DNA of 64,000 nucleotides from Camillea tinctor. Taxonomy: Eukaryota; Ascomycota; Sordariomycetes; Xylariales; Xylariaceae. Numbering within the stretch: the stretch's first letter is position 1; each line of letters opens with the position of its first letter. The notes beneath the pieces are model-generated. The model was not told the origin of the DNA. It made no database searches and saw only the letters and a list, made by a program, of their open reading frames with translations. The position numbers and the translations under genes were made by a program. Below are positions 50,357-60,591 of this stretch, one piece after another. Location of the stretch: assembly GCA_022578605.1 (NCBI GenBank), contig MU394115.1:124001-188000 (forward strand), given 5' to 3'.

Positions 50357-51219
50357 ATGGCTTCCATCAACCTCGACAACTTTCGGTCAAGTACTCTCGC
50401 GGAGCAGATGGAACTCCGTCTCTCCAACCACTCTCCTCTATCCCCACTAGGCCTAGCATATGAGCCATAGGAAGGCCGTATGTTGGATGCTTTTGAAGAT
50501 GACGATAGTGAAGGTGATGACGTCTCATCTTGTGGCGAGGAACCGTTCGACCCAGTGATGTTCAGAGCTAGCGAAGCCGAGCAAGACGAGTTTAAGGATC
50601 TCTTTTCAACCCACCTCTCGTCCAGCACCATCGCGGTCCATAAAGGTGATGCGAGTTATGGTGAGCCTTCAGAAAGCTGCAACTCCAAAAAAGCTGGCTG
50701 TTCTAGTTCTCCAGGAGTCTTCCGACCGAGACCATCATTTGGTAGCTCATGTGCTAGATACACTACCAAGGAGACTGATGGCAGAAACCTGGGCCATATG
50801 AGCATCATCTCGTGCTCACCATCTATTTGGGCCAAGATGGAAGAGGATGTGGGTGACAAATATGCTGATGGCGATCGTTCCTCTGAGGACATCATAGGCG
50901 AGGAATATGATGCCTTAGATGATTTCGTCCAAGGTAGTGATAATGTGAGTAGTGTCCTGTTATATATTTATACTACGTAACATTTACTTTGGCATCAAAG
51001 TCAAGCACTAACTCAGTTGAATGTGTATAGTGCTCGGTGTTGTCCTTTGAATCTGACGAGCATATCGATAACCATGGAGTTACTACTGCGTCGTCTAAGG
51101 TCAGGAGTGGCTCGTTGTTTAGGGTTCCGAGTCTTGATAAGGTAGTCAAGGGGCTTTGTCCAGCAAGCACGCATGCACATCCTCTCTTCACGGTCAAGTA
51201 CGGGAACGTCCTTGATTAG
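50357..51219 (+). CDS. Acidic hypothetical protein with in-frame TAG at codon 38 (candidate edited gene 2)
   Basis: Exons 50357-50944 and 51031-51219 total 259 codons. The ATG opens MASINLDNFRSSTLAEQMEL. TAG at 50468-50470 follows 37 sense codons. The frame then continues uninterrupted for 158 codons, through a phase-0 intron (GTGAGT, CACTAAC branch site, TATAG) and a 62-codon second exon to TAG at 51217. The post-stop region is strongly acidic (EDDDSEGDDVSS), then Ser-rich, with an Asp/Glu-rich exon end (EEYDALDDFVQGSDN). There is no recognised domain or targeting signal. The sequence on both sides of the stop resembles gene 1, suggesting tandem duplication with the stop kept. A UAG-to-UGG change would give 258 aa with Trp38. 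The alternatives are readthrough, or initiation at the Met three codons after the stop (MLDAFED). Confidence 0.75.
50454..50486 (+). promoter_or_regulatory. Predicted RNA hairpin with the TAG of gene 2 in a 7-base loop
   Basis: CTAGCATATGAGCC pairs with GGCCGTATGTTGG (50474-50486), giving 13 pairs including three G-U and one bulged A. The loop is ATAGGAA (50467-50473). The candidate edited A (50469) is the third of seven loop bases and follows T, as A34 follows U33 in an anticodon loop. Confidence 0.7.
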
Positions 51220-51306
51220 CAATATTTGCTAGGTTCACCTTTACAAGATGAGCAAGTTATTATCTTGATGTAAGGTCAGCTCCCTTCATTTTGCTTGAGT
51301 CGACCT

Positions 51307-51351
<45 letters not shown>

Positions 51352-52060
51352 GCACGCACGCACACATACAAGTTCTCATGTATAGCTAGGTAGTTGCTTT
51401 CGGTCAACAGCAGAGCCTTTTTCTTTTCTATGTTCATGTTTCATCACGAGCTCGACGCATTCTCCCCTTCTAGTTTTAGGTTGACTTGACCTATGTCAAT
51501 GGTCTGATGCCCAACACACCTCTTATAAGCCACCTCCGTCTTTAGAGTTCTTTATGGTGGCATCTTGCTAGATGATATCTTGAAGTCGATTATGGTTATA
51601 TGGGCTTGAATATCAGTTTTTTCTCGAGTAAATAATAGCACCTACCTGAATAGTAAAAACAATGTTGGGTCGAAGTGCCTGGCAACAGCATTCTTGTATA
51701 CCTCTAAAGTACATAGATGTACCTACTTCGAAATACATTATGCTTTATCGACACCCTTTCATTGTTGATGGTACCGAGACCCTTCTCATCGTCGTGGCGA
51801 TATGCCTTCTTCTCCACCTTTAACAATAGGCACTCTACGCATTGTTCCCATAGTGCACAAGCACACCACCCTCCCCCACGATATAACCTACATCATTCAA
51901 TGCAAACATTCCTTCCACACACGAGTATTTTATGCCTTTTGGGGTCACTGGCTTTGACCCTTAAATATTCCTTTTCTCCCGCGATATACCATATCACCAA
52001 CTACCTTACGTCCGAATCTTCTGCTACTTGCTCTTTCCTGCGCATCCGACATTCGTGGCA
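51220..52060. other. Spacer between trio genes 2 and 3
   Basis: 841 bases with a CA microsatellite (51310-51367). The 5' leader of gene 3 has a pyrimidine-rich composition from about 51780. No other gene is supported; the ORF at 51717-52154 is in another frame and low-quality. Confidence 0.5.
51310..51367. repeat. Interrupted (CA)n microsatellite
   Basis: CA repeats with short TA and CG interruptions lie between trio genes 2 and 3. Confidence 0.92.
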
Positions 52061-53013
52061 ATGCCATCTGCCAATCCAAATCCTCCCAAGGGTGTTTTTC
52101 ATCCACCGGGAACTACTGAGCCAACAGATACAGAAGCAGCGGAGCAGACGCTAAATCTACCACCTGTTAACCTTCCAATCTTATCTTACAGACGGGCGCG
52201 TGAGCTTTAGGAACCTCACACATCCTCCGCGTTTAAGAGTTATAGTACAGAGGACCCTTTCATGGGCTATTCCCCTGATTTCGCCTCAACTCTCAGAGAG
52301 GCTGAAGAGCATAAGGATCATAGGACTACTGATTACTTGCCCCACTGGCCATTCTTACCCGATGAAGATGAGCAAGGGTTAGAGTTGATCGATTTCGATC
52401 GCATTGACGAGCCGGAACCCCCTTTACCTTCGGTTCCCACCAGCAAGGAGAATACATCTCGTGGCAATGAAGGCGATGGTCCCAGCTTGCCAGACCTCAG
52501 CTTGCTGAACAACAAGAACCTCTCCCGCGCTGGCCTGAAACCAGACCGTCATATAGATAGCGATGCTACTATATCTGTTATTTCCAGTGCCCCGGCCAAT
52601 GAAGACGATGTAAGTAATTACTCTCCCTACTGCTTATTACTACCACCCCCTATACATCCTAACCTATGTTGGGAAATGTGCTACAGTCCCTTTCTACTAA
52701 ACATAACGTATTGTACCCCTACCTATGCATCACAATACCCATTGCCTAAAGAACCCCCCCTGCCTGACAGCATAACCAACCCAGATGCTAACTTAATATG
52801 CTATTGCAGTGGGTTCATGTATCATCACCATCGCCTGGCCAACCCAGTGGCAACCAGGAGGAGAGAAACCGAACACGCACCTTTCAAACAGAGGGAATTC
52901 CAGTCAATCCATTCAGCAGCGATCCCATCCTCCCTCGAATGTCGAATAAAAGAATGGGTTCCCCGATCGAAAGCATATATGATGCCGAGTCTAAGCGCCA
53001 GCGACTGGAATAG
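52061..53013 (+). CDS. Acidic hypothetical protein with in-frame TAG at codon 50 (candidate edited gene 3)
   Basis: Exons 52061-52609 and 52810-53013 total 251 codons. The ATG opens MPSANPNPPKGVFHPPG. TAG at 52208-52210 follows 49 sense codons. The frame stays open for 133 more codons to the exon end, crosses a phase-0 intron of 200 bases (GTAAGT...ATTGCAG), and finishes with a 67-codon exon ending KRQRLE. The region after the stop is acidic (LPDEDEQGLELIDFDRID) and Pro/Ser-rich. The layout matches genes 1 and 2: a short N-terminal piece, TAG followed by GA, an acidic body, and a phase-0 intron directly after an Asp/Asn. Sequence similarity to the other two is weak, so paralogy is suggested rather than shown. 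The basic tail SKRQRLE could be a nuclear signal. UAG-to-UGG would give 250 aa with Trp50. Confidence 0.72.
52200..52219 (+). promoter_or_regulatory. Predicted RNA hairpin with the TAG of gene 3 in its loop
   Basis: GTGAG (52200-52204) pairs perfectly with CTCAC (52215-52219). The 10-base loop CTTTAGGAAC contains the TAG; the candidate edited A is 52209. A few more pairs form outward (GGG 52194-52196 with CCT-type partners 52223-52225, around mismatches). It is the weakest of the three hairpins. Confidence 0.6.
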
Positions 53014-53745
53014 ACGGGTTGACCTGGAGGTATGCTTTTCACTGCCACTTCATGCTGCCTAACTGCTGGATACATCCGTGGTTGTCCTCCGAGCCTGCAT
53101 TTTCTTCATTTCTATGATTCCTTTTTTCTAACTTGCTAGGCTTTCTCTGCGGTAGGAATATGCTAGAATACTAGCCTTCTGACGTGCACCGGAACGGCTT
53201 TCTCACCATATACCATGGCTTGGACAATGTGGATTGGACTTGGGGGGTTAGATATCCTGGATGTTTGATCAACAAGGGTTGACATATAGTCATTGGTTGA
53301 AGAAGGCCTGTTATTTGTTGTACACTCACCTTTTTTCTCTTCCTAGCTAATAAATTCGCAAAAGTCACCACATACCTAGAACCAACTTACGATGGAATAG
53401 TCATTCATCCGAAAACAAGTGGCCATCCAAGAACAAGGCAGTTTCTCGTCTTGACCTCGTCTTTTCAAACAAAACGGTTTGCTTCTACCAGGTCACGGAT
53501 GAGTTGGTGCTCGATAGCGTACTAATTGCTATTCATAGTGACTGTGACTTGAGTATTAAACATAGTATCCCCCTACCCCCTTACACCCACCCTGTATAAC
53601 TATTATAATACCGACAGTATGTTCTTCATGGTGTAAATAAGGTCAAGCCTACAGAGTATAAATCTCCGCTTCTGTCTCTTCCCCTTCATATACCTACCCA
53701 CTATACCATCGCTAAGTTACTACAAACAGCAAGAACCAGCCTAAC
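53014..53745. other. Spacer after the trio
   Basis: 732 bases of anonymous sequence with the 3' flank of gene 3 and the leader of the next small gene. No gene was seen. Confidence 0.55.
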
Positions 53746-54147
53746 ATGCCCGGTCCCAAATCAGACGTCGACCCCTCAACGACCCCCTTCCCCTCCTCCT
53801 ACTGGCTCATAGTAGGCGGCATAGGCCCCCCGCCCTCCTCGTGGGCGAGCTTCCTCCGCCTAGCCTCCGAGCGCAAGGCCGCATACCGAGAAGCTATTGC
53901 CTGGTCAGAGCAGCGCGCCGTGGTCCGGGCCGAGTGGAAAACCGAAGAAGAGGAGTGGAACAAGAGGAAGAGCAGGCCCCGGCGCTGCAAGGAGCTGATG
54001 GATAGGTTCGGACCGCAGGGCACGGAGAGGCAGAGGGGAGATGATGCACCGAGGCGAGGACGAGGGACAAGAGGAAGTAGTGGTAACGGAAGTGGTAGAT
54101 CGGGAGGTGGACAACATCCTAAGCCCGAAGATGCTGCTTCTGGATAA
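53746..54147 (+). CDS. Small hypothetical charged protein
   Basis: A single 133-codon ORF opening MPGPKSDVDPSTTPFPSSYW. The first half has a plausible ordered segment (YWLIVGGIGPPPSSWASFLRL). A Lys/Arg/Glu-rich helix follows (about residues 40-90), then a Gly/Arg/Ser-rich tail. Codon use favours C-ending codons, as in other genes here, and it has its own leader. Another frame is open over 54041-54382, so an intron joining the two frames is possible, but no convincing donor was found. Unlike its three upstream neighbours it has no internal stop. No function is assigned. Confidence 0.45.
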   Translation: MPGPKSDVDPSTTPFPSSYWLIVGGIGPPPSSWASFLRLASERKAAYREAIAWSEQRAVVRAEWKTEEEEWNKRKSRPRRCKELMDRFGPQGTERQRGDDAPRRGRGTRGSSGNGSGRSGGGQHPKPEDAASG

Positions 54148-55585
54148 GGTGCTCCTAGCGGCAGCGCAGGAGGAGGAGGAGGCAACCCCCCGGATAACAA
54201 CGAGGGTAGCAACGACGCTGACCAGCCTGGTCAAACTGGCGATGCTGGTGCAGCAACAGAGCAGTAGTGACGATATCGACGGTACCAAGAACAAGTTAGC
54301 TAACCCACATAACCAAGTTCACTGCCAATATCTAACCCCCCTCACATATCAACCACCAATAATGAGCTCCAAACATCACTAATGATATATATGAATGCAA
54401 GAGATATCAATAGAAAGGTCCGTAAGTGATACCTAGTTGTATTATTACTTCGGTGACTGTAAACTCTATGATGCTTTATAATATTAGGCTTCCCCCCCTT
54501 TTTTTTCTATGCTAATACTCTAACCTAGCCTAAACAGCAAAAATATGATTATTAAAAGAGGTATACGTACATAGGTAGCTTTGTGCTGTTTAGAAGAGAT
54601 AATAAGTGCGAATAGCCTCCGAGGGTCTGTTTGCAGCCAATATCCACTGTAGTATTGGGGATACCAGATGTGGCTATTTCCATCCTGGTGAACTTGGCTT
54701 GCTAGGAAGAGAAGTGGGTGGTCTAGATGTACCATTGAAACCCTTTTTAAACCTTGGCTTGGGTTGACTGGCAAGAGCTGACAAGATGGGTCCAGGGCGG
54801 TCGAATAAACCGAGCAGTTACTGGGAATAAATGAAAAATAATAAAGACAGTGACGCATATCACGACTAGGCCATATTCCCCAGTTGTGTAATAGTGCATG
54901 CTTCTCTTTTTTTGTAGTCCGACATTCCTCTTTTTGTCACAACATAATATGTACAATGCATAGCCCTTCCCAACCGATGCCTTGCCTACCTTCCTTCCTT
55001 TGCCTGCTCGCCAGCTACAATGCAATCAACCCACTCCTCTAATGACCTCTCTCTCAGCAGAGCTATTAGAAATGTGGTAGTCAGAGACCTTCCACAAATG
55101 AAGACGAAAGAGAGCCAGCCTGGCTAGAAAAAAGCAGGAAGCCATGCACAAATACAACTAGTCCAGTAAATTTATGGACCATCAAAGTTCTGAAAAAAAA
55201 AATCAATACGCGTTGCCACCTCCCTTGAACGCCTGACACCATTGCCGCGAACGCCACGTGCCAAAAGCATAGTGGCGACAAGAAGAATAGAACGATGCAT
55301 CAACCAGGCTGATAAGTAGTCATGAACTACCATAAGCCAGAAAAGCAAGTCAACTATGTCATTAAGCACATCGCAGAAGCAACAGCAACCATGGCATAGA
55401 CGAACGAGATATCCGTGAGGATATCAAAGAGGCTCTGTAAAGAGCCATTATCCGCAAACGTCATAAAAGGTGAGGTCGTAAGGCCATCCAAGGACCTTGG
55501 GTATCCTGACACTTAACAAGGTTCCTAGGGTAGGAATATCATAACGGGTGAAAAGTAATGAAGCTCGTCACAATATAAGACAAGA
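54148..55585. other. Spacer between hypothetical gene and cyclin B
   Basis: About 1.4 kb between convergent stops. Only short ORFs with no resemblance to known proteins were found. Confidence 0.55.
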
Positions 55586-57328
55586 TTAGTCAGATGCAGA
55601 GATGTCATCCAAAGTCAAATGACTATCTGTGATGCCAAAGTGATGAGAGTTTCTCTTGGCCCATGCACGAGTCATAATAGATGCTACGAACAGTTAGAAA
55701 CAAGGAAGTCCAGGATGCAGAAGGACGGACGATGACATACCTTTCATGAATTTCTTATTGGCATACTTCTTGTAGAAGGCCTCATGAATGATAGGACGGA
55801 CAAGGTAGTCGACCATGAGCTCGAAGACAGGCTCAATCTCCTCCTCAGAGTAACCTGAGTAGTAGGTGATAGTAGCGTCCTAGGATAGGTTAGTCAATTG
55901 AAAGCTGAAACAACAAGGAAGCAGATCACTTACCCATTCGCCTCGGTCCAAAACTAGTCGCGCCATGTACATAGCGGCGGCGGCGACGTGGCTCGGACGA
56001 TAAGCCATGAAACGATGGTCAAGGAGACTGATCTCCATGAGGTACTTCCCGATTGTTCGAGACTGGATATCATAGTTGTCCGCCTTCGAAATCCGACGCA
56101 GGAAGTTCATGGGGTTGGGATAGCTTAGATCATAGTTAAGAGTGGTGAGGATAAAACGCTCAGCACTCAGGATCTCAGCAGTGGTGAAGCCATTGTCGGC
56201 AATATGCTCGAAGTTAGAGACATGAGGAGATAGAACCTCCTCATACTTGGAGGCAATGAACATGGCAGTAATGCCGACAAGCTGAAGACGGTCCAGCTGC
56301 ACAACCTTCTCTGATAGGAAGCGGTCGATAATGTTGATGGCTAGGAAGAGGGTCTCGGGAAGGAGATGGAAGCGGGTGTGAACCTCGATCAACCAGTCAA
56401 TCAGAATGCCGCGTGTCTTCCACTCGAGGTCATCCTGGTGGTGCATGTACTGCGGGTTAGGTTGAGACTTAACCTCAAGATCGCGCATGTACTCGAAAAT
56501 ATCCGTAGCGTACTCCGCAGCCATAACAGGATCGTCCAGGTCCTCACTGTCCAAATCCTTAACGCCTTCGGGGTATACGAACGGAACGGGAGCAGCTGCT
56601 AGGAACTCCTCCTCAGCCTTCGCAGCAGCTTCCTCGAGCTTCTGCTTGGCCTCAATAGCCTCTTGCTTCTTCTCTGCCTTCTCAGCAGTGTGGGCCTTCT
56701 TGCGGACCGGCTCGCCTTCCTCGGTGCTGTCCTGCTTGACAGTGGTGGCGACAGCAGCTTTTCTCTTGGAGTAGGCAGCACCAATGGCGCCAGAACCAGA
56801 GCCAGTTCGCTTGACTTCGGTCTTCTTCGTCTCCTTGGCAGCTAGGGCAGTTCGGGTAGTAGTTCGTGCATTGCTCTTCTGGACACCAGCGGGCTGAGCA
56901 GCCTTGGAGACCAAGCCCACCTTGCCAGCAGCTGGCTTCTTGCCCTCGGCAACCTCGCCCTTTCCGACATTGCTGACATCGCCCAGAGCAGCGCGCTTTC
57001 GGGTAGCGCCAGTGTTCGCGTTGGTGGCGGCCTTCTTGGCCTGAAGAGGTTGCTTGGCTGGTTGAGACATAACATCGACATCAAGGGCTGCTGCCTTAGC
57101 GCGAGTCATCCGAGTCGAGCTGACGTTCTCATCGTTCTCGTTGGACACGACGCGAGCTCTGGCAGGACGTCCCTGTAATTGAAAGATTAGCAAGCGTGCA
57201 AATACGCGCTTGGTTCTGGGCCTAGGGAGGGATGCTGAATAGAGGGAGAGGGGAAGTATTGAACTGCAAGAACAGTCCAATGGTAATGCAGCAAATCACA
57301 AGCTATGGATGCAACTTACAGGAGGCAT
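55586..57328 (-). CDS. G2/mitotic B-type cyclin
   Basis: Four exons (57328-57320, 57172-55934, 55879-55741, 55683-55586) give 494 aa. It is a regulatory subunit of the Cdc2/Cdk1 kinase that drives mitotic entry, equivalent to Aspergillus NimE and yeast Clb proteins. Exon 1 is a 9-base micro-exon coding MPP. A destruction box RAALGDVSN (residues 63-71) matches RxxLxxxxN for APC/C-mediated degradation. A Lys/Ala-rich linker follows. The cyclin fold begins near residue 230 and includes TRGILIDWLIEVH (the MRxILIDW-like cyclin box), KYEEVLSPHVSNF and a second box after YMARLVLDRGEW. The C-terminal exons were joined by phase (GAATGG|GTAAGT and AAAG|GTATG). An alternative start at 57280 reads through intron 1 and was rejected. 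Divergent from uL2m. Confidence 0.95.
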
Positions 57329-59323
57329 TTTGTTGGTGTTCTAGGTTACCAGGGTAGAATAGGTGATTGAAGTAGAGAGTTGCTAAAAGGAAGTGAGAGT
57401 CAGTGAGTTAGTTTTAATTTGTATGGTAATGCTGGTGAATGAAGAGGCCTGCATGTGGGGTGTGCATTGCTAAGTACGCGCTTGGTCCTGTCGAAGGATC
57501 AAGACGCGACGAGACGACCGAGCATGGACATGCACATTTGGTCAAAGTGCCAGTGCTGGAAGAGGAACATGGTAAAAAATGTAAATGAACATACCTCAGG
57601 AATATTTTCTAGTCCGTAGACTTTGTGTCACCAGTGGTTGGTATCAACAAGAACAAGCTGGTACCAATGTGTGGTTAGTGGTGCTTTTGTCACGAGGTAA
57701 ATAGTCAGGTTTGCTTGAAAACAAAAAAGTCTGTAACAGGACGATGTCGCGTCGATGTAGGAATGGGGTATCAGGTAATAAAAGAAAGAGAGTAATACAC
57801 ACACACACGCAGGGAGAGAGAAGAGAAAATGGAAGTGTAGTAGGGTGTATGTGGTATGTGTGTGTGTATGATGTATGGTGGGTGTTGGTGTTTATGGTGG
57901 TGATTGTTGATGTTATGAGATCAGGTGAAGTAAGGTAAGGTGTAGAGGGAGAGCAATGCTAGGTAAGGTTTTTTGGAGAGGGAGACGTGTGGAATATGTC
58001 TGATTTGTCTAGTGGTGCTAGGACCAGCGGAGCCTTACCTTGTCCGATGTGAGGGATGCTAAAAGGTGGATGGATGTGTGCCCAGGTGTATTTGTACACG
58101 CTCAATACACGGTTTCTTAGCGTGAACGAAGATCCCTGTCAGGTAACCCGCTCTGGATCGGCAGCCGGAAGGTACGCGACGGTGAGAAGAGGGCGGGGAG
58201 GAGCACTTGAAAAATAAATAGTGTAGAATCGGGAAATGGATTTAGGTTCAGGATATTGTGCAATTGTGCAGAGAAGACGAAGTTTAATTGTCAAATTGGT
58301 TGGAATAGAAGATTGGATCCTCTGCTACTTCTCTTGTTCATCAAATATCAAATAAACAATGACCCTAGAAGTAGTAATGGTGGGAAGGGGGAGAGAGAGA
58401 GAAATGGGAAGAGGAGTTGAATATGAGATGTAGATGAATGATGGAATCGAAAATTAAAAAAGGTGTAGGGCAGAGAAGGGTTAAAGTAGTTACTGGCTGT
58501 ACTAGTACATTCAACTTCCCAAACTACGAGACAAGACGCGAAGTGAATACAGCTAATATGTCCCGCTCCTGCCCTTCTCTTTTTTTTTTTTACTTTTCTG
58601 CGCGGCACCGTGACTGGCCCCACCCAATACCCGCAGTCAACACTGGCAACCGCGGAGCAACAGCTGTTCGATTGGCTGCATATGCCCCTGCTTAAGAAAT
58701 TCCCTTCTCAGCCAATCCAGTGACGTGATCCCGCGTCTTTTGACAAGAGTGTGGCTGATAATGGAAAGGCTGCTCCTTCAGCCGCATCAAAATTTACAGC
58801 TCCAGTCAACTCAAGCTTCAATGTTTTCTTCCAAGTACCTATGTACCTTATCTGATATAATCGGTAGATTTTCGGGTTATATGTTATGCATCAATACTCC
58901 GTATTCATATTCAACTTTTTTAAGTTCTTCTCTTCATTGAATTTATAAAACTTCAATGGGCAAGCTCTAGTTGAGCTCTACCCGTTCAGTAGTAGTAATA
59001 GTAGTAGTAACTTGAACTAAGTACTTACTACTTATGTTTAAGTACATAAGTAGAGACCTATGACCCGTTCAATTGATGTTCCACATTCCATCGGAATAAC
59101 CTGAGCTCGGAGGATCCACTCCACCTGCACCCGCAGACCCCGTTCGAGATCGTTAAGAAAGTCCATCTTTTGCTTGTGTAAGTCCAAACCAATCCGCATT
59201 TGCATTTGCGCTTCTGCCAGTACCCCCCTCCACCCCCCTCCCCTCCCTTCTCCATTCGTGGTGTCTTGCATCATCAATTGACACAGACACACGAGCCCGA
59301 CGGCAGGTCTGCAAAGTGTCGTG
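57329..59323. promoter_or_regulatory. Divergent promoter region, cyclin B and uL2m
   Basis: About 2 kb between divergent starts. It contains short ACAC and GTGTGT runs (57800-57860), an AG-rich stretch near 58385 and a poly-T run near 58580. Several GTAGTA repeats lie at about 58990-59010, next to TAAGTACTTACTACTTA. No gene is supported. Confidence 0.55.
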
Positions 59324-60591
59324 ATGCTGCAATCACGAACACTTTCCCTCTCCACTCGGAGGCTGCTGGCCTGCTGTCAATCCTCCACCTCCTCCTCCGC
59401 ATTCGCCTTCCGAACCTATGCCACCGTTCAAGAGCCCGTTCAACAGCCCGTTAAAGAGGTTACCCCCGCCGTGCGCAAAGCTGAGAACTCTGATGGCGTC
59501 CTCCTGCGGTCATATAAGCCTAGGACACCCGGTCTGAGACACTTAAGGCGGACGATCAACGATCACTTATGGAAGGGCAGGCCATATTTACCATTGACCT
59601 TTCCCAAGAAGGGTATGGCTAAGGGTGGCCGTAACAATAATGGCCGTATTACTGTTAGACACCGCGGTGGTGGTGTGAAGAGGAGGATAAGGACCGTTGA
59701 CTTCCACCGTTGGGTGGCCGGGCCCCATCATGTCGATCGAATCGAGTACGACCCGAACCGCAGTGCCCATATCGCCCTCCTGAGCGAGGAGGCAACTGGC
59801 AAAAAGTCATACATCATCGCTGCCGAGGGCATGCGGGCCGGTGATGTTGTGCAGAGCTACCGGGCTGGCATCCCCCAGGACCTTATTGAGAGCATGGGTG
59901 GTATTATCGATCCCGGTATTCTGGCTGCCAAAACGGCGCATCGAGGCAATTGTCTTCCCTTGCACCTGGTACCTGTTGGTATGCCGGTGTATAATGTCGG
60001 GTCGCATCCGAAGGGAGGGGCTGTGTTCTGTCGGAGTGCAGGCACATTTGCCCTTGTAGAGAGTAAAGAAGAAGAGACCAGAGACGATGGTGTCAAGGTC
60101 ATGACGGGAAAGTATGTCAACGTAAGATTGCAGAGCGGAGAGGTGAGACGGGTGAGCAAAGATGCTTGCGCAACGATCGGCATCTCGAGCAACCCTCATC
60201 ATCACTACCAGCAACTCGGCAAGGCCGGTAGGAGCAGATGGTTGAATATCAGACCAACAGTCCGTGGTGTGGCTATGAACAAAGGTATACCCCATCCTTT
60301 AGTGTGGAATCTAGATACAGATCTGACCAGCGCCTTCTAGTGGACCATCCTCACGGTGGTGGTCGTGGTAAATCGAAGGGTAACCGACACCCCACCAGTC
60401 CTTGGGGTAAACCGGTATGGCCTCACCAGCTCCCCAAGTTTTCTATTAGTAACATCTATACTGACTCCCTACTCTAGGCGAAAGGTGGTTACAAGACGCG
60501 CAGAAAGAACAATCCCAACAAGTGGGTGGTTGTGCCTCGTGCACGAAACATGGGCCGGCGTAAGAGCAAGAAGAGTAGCAGTTCGACATAA
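59324..60591 (+). CDS. Mitochondrial ribosomal protein uL2m
   Basis: Exons 59324-60284, 60341-60414 and 60478-60591 give 382 aa. It is a core protein of the mitochondrial large ribosomal subunit, next to the peptidyl-transferase centre. The N-terminus is a mitochondrial presequence ([20 protein letters not shown], then FRTYATV). L2 hallmarks are [16 protein letters not shown] near residue 110, [10 protein letters not shown], and the rRNA-contacting [12 protein letters not shown], which is split by intron 1 (phase 1) and rebuilt on joining. Intron 2 falls after [12 protein letters not shown]. The end is basic ([13 protein letters not shown]). The ATG at 59324 is the first in frame. Confidence 0.95.

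Noticed and set aside
48871..53013. Simple pseudogenes or assembly errors
   Set aside because: Three neighbouring genes each have exactly one stop, always TAG, always in a hairpin loop, with introns and frames intact downstream. Independent decay or sequencing errors would not give this pattern. It remains the main alternative for any single gene.
48871..53013. Reassigned genetic code (TAG as an amino acid)
   Set aside because: SEC20, mL53 and the final codons of genes 2 and 3 use TAG as a normal stop, and long genes such as CCH1 contain no internal TAG.
54041..54382. 113-codon ORF overlapping the 53746 gene
   Set aside because: It starts inside the other ORF without a leader. No donor/acceptor pair convincingly joins the frames.
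57173..57280. Cyclin B start at 57280
   Set aside because: It reads through a clear intron and gives a Ser/Leu-rich N-terminus foreign to the family. MPP plus GRPARARVVSNENDEN fits better.
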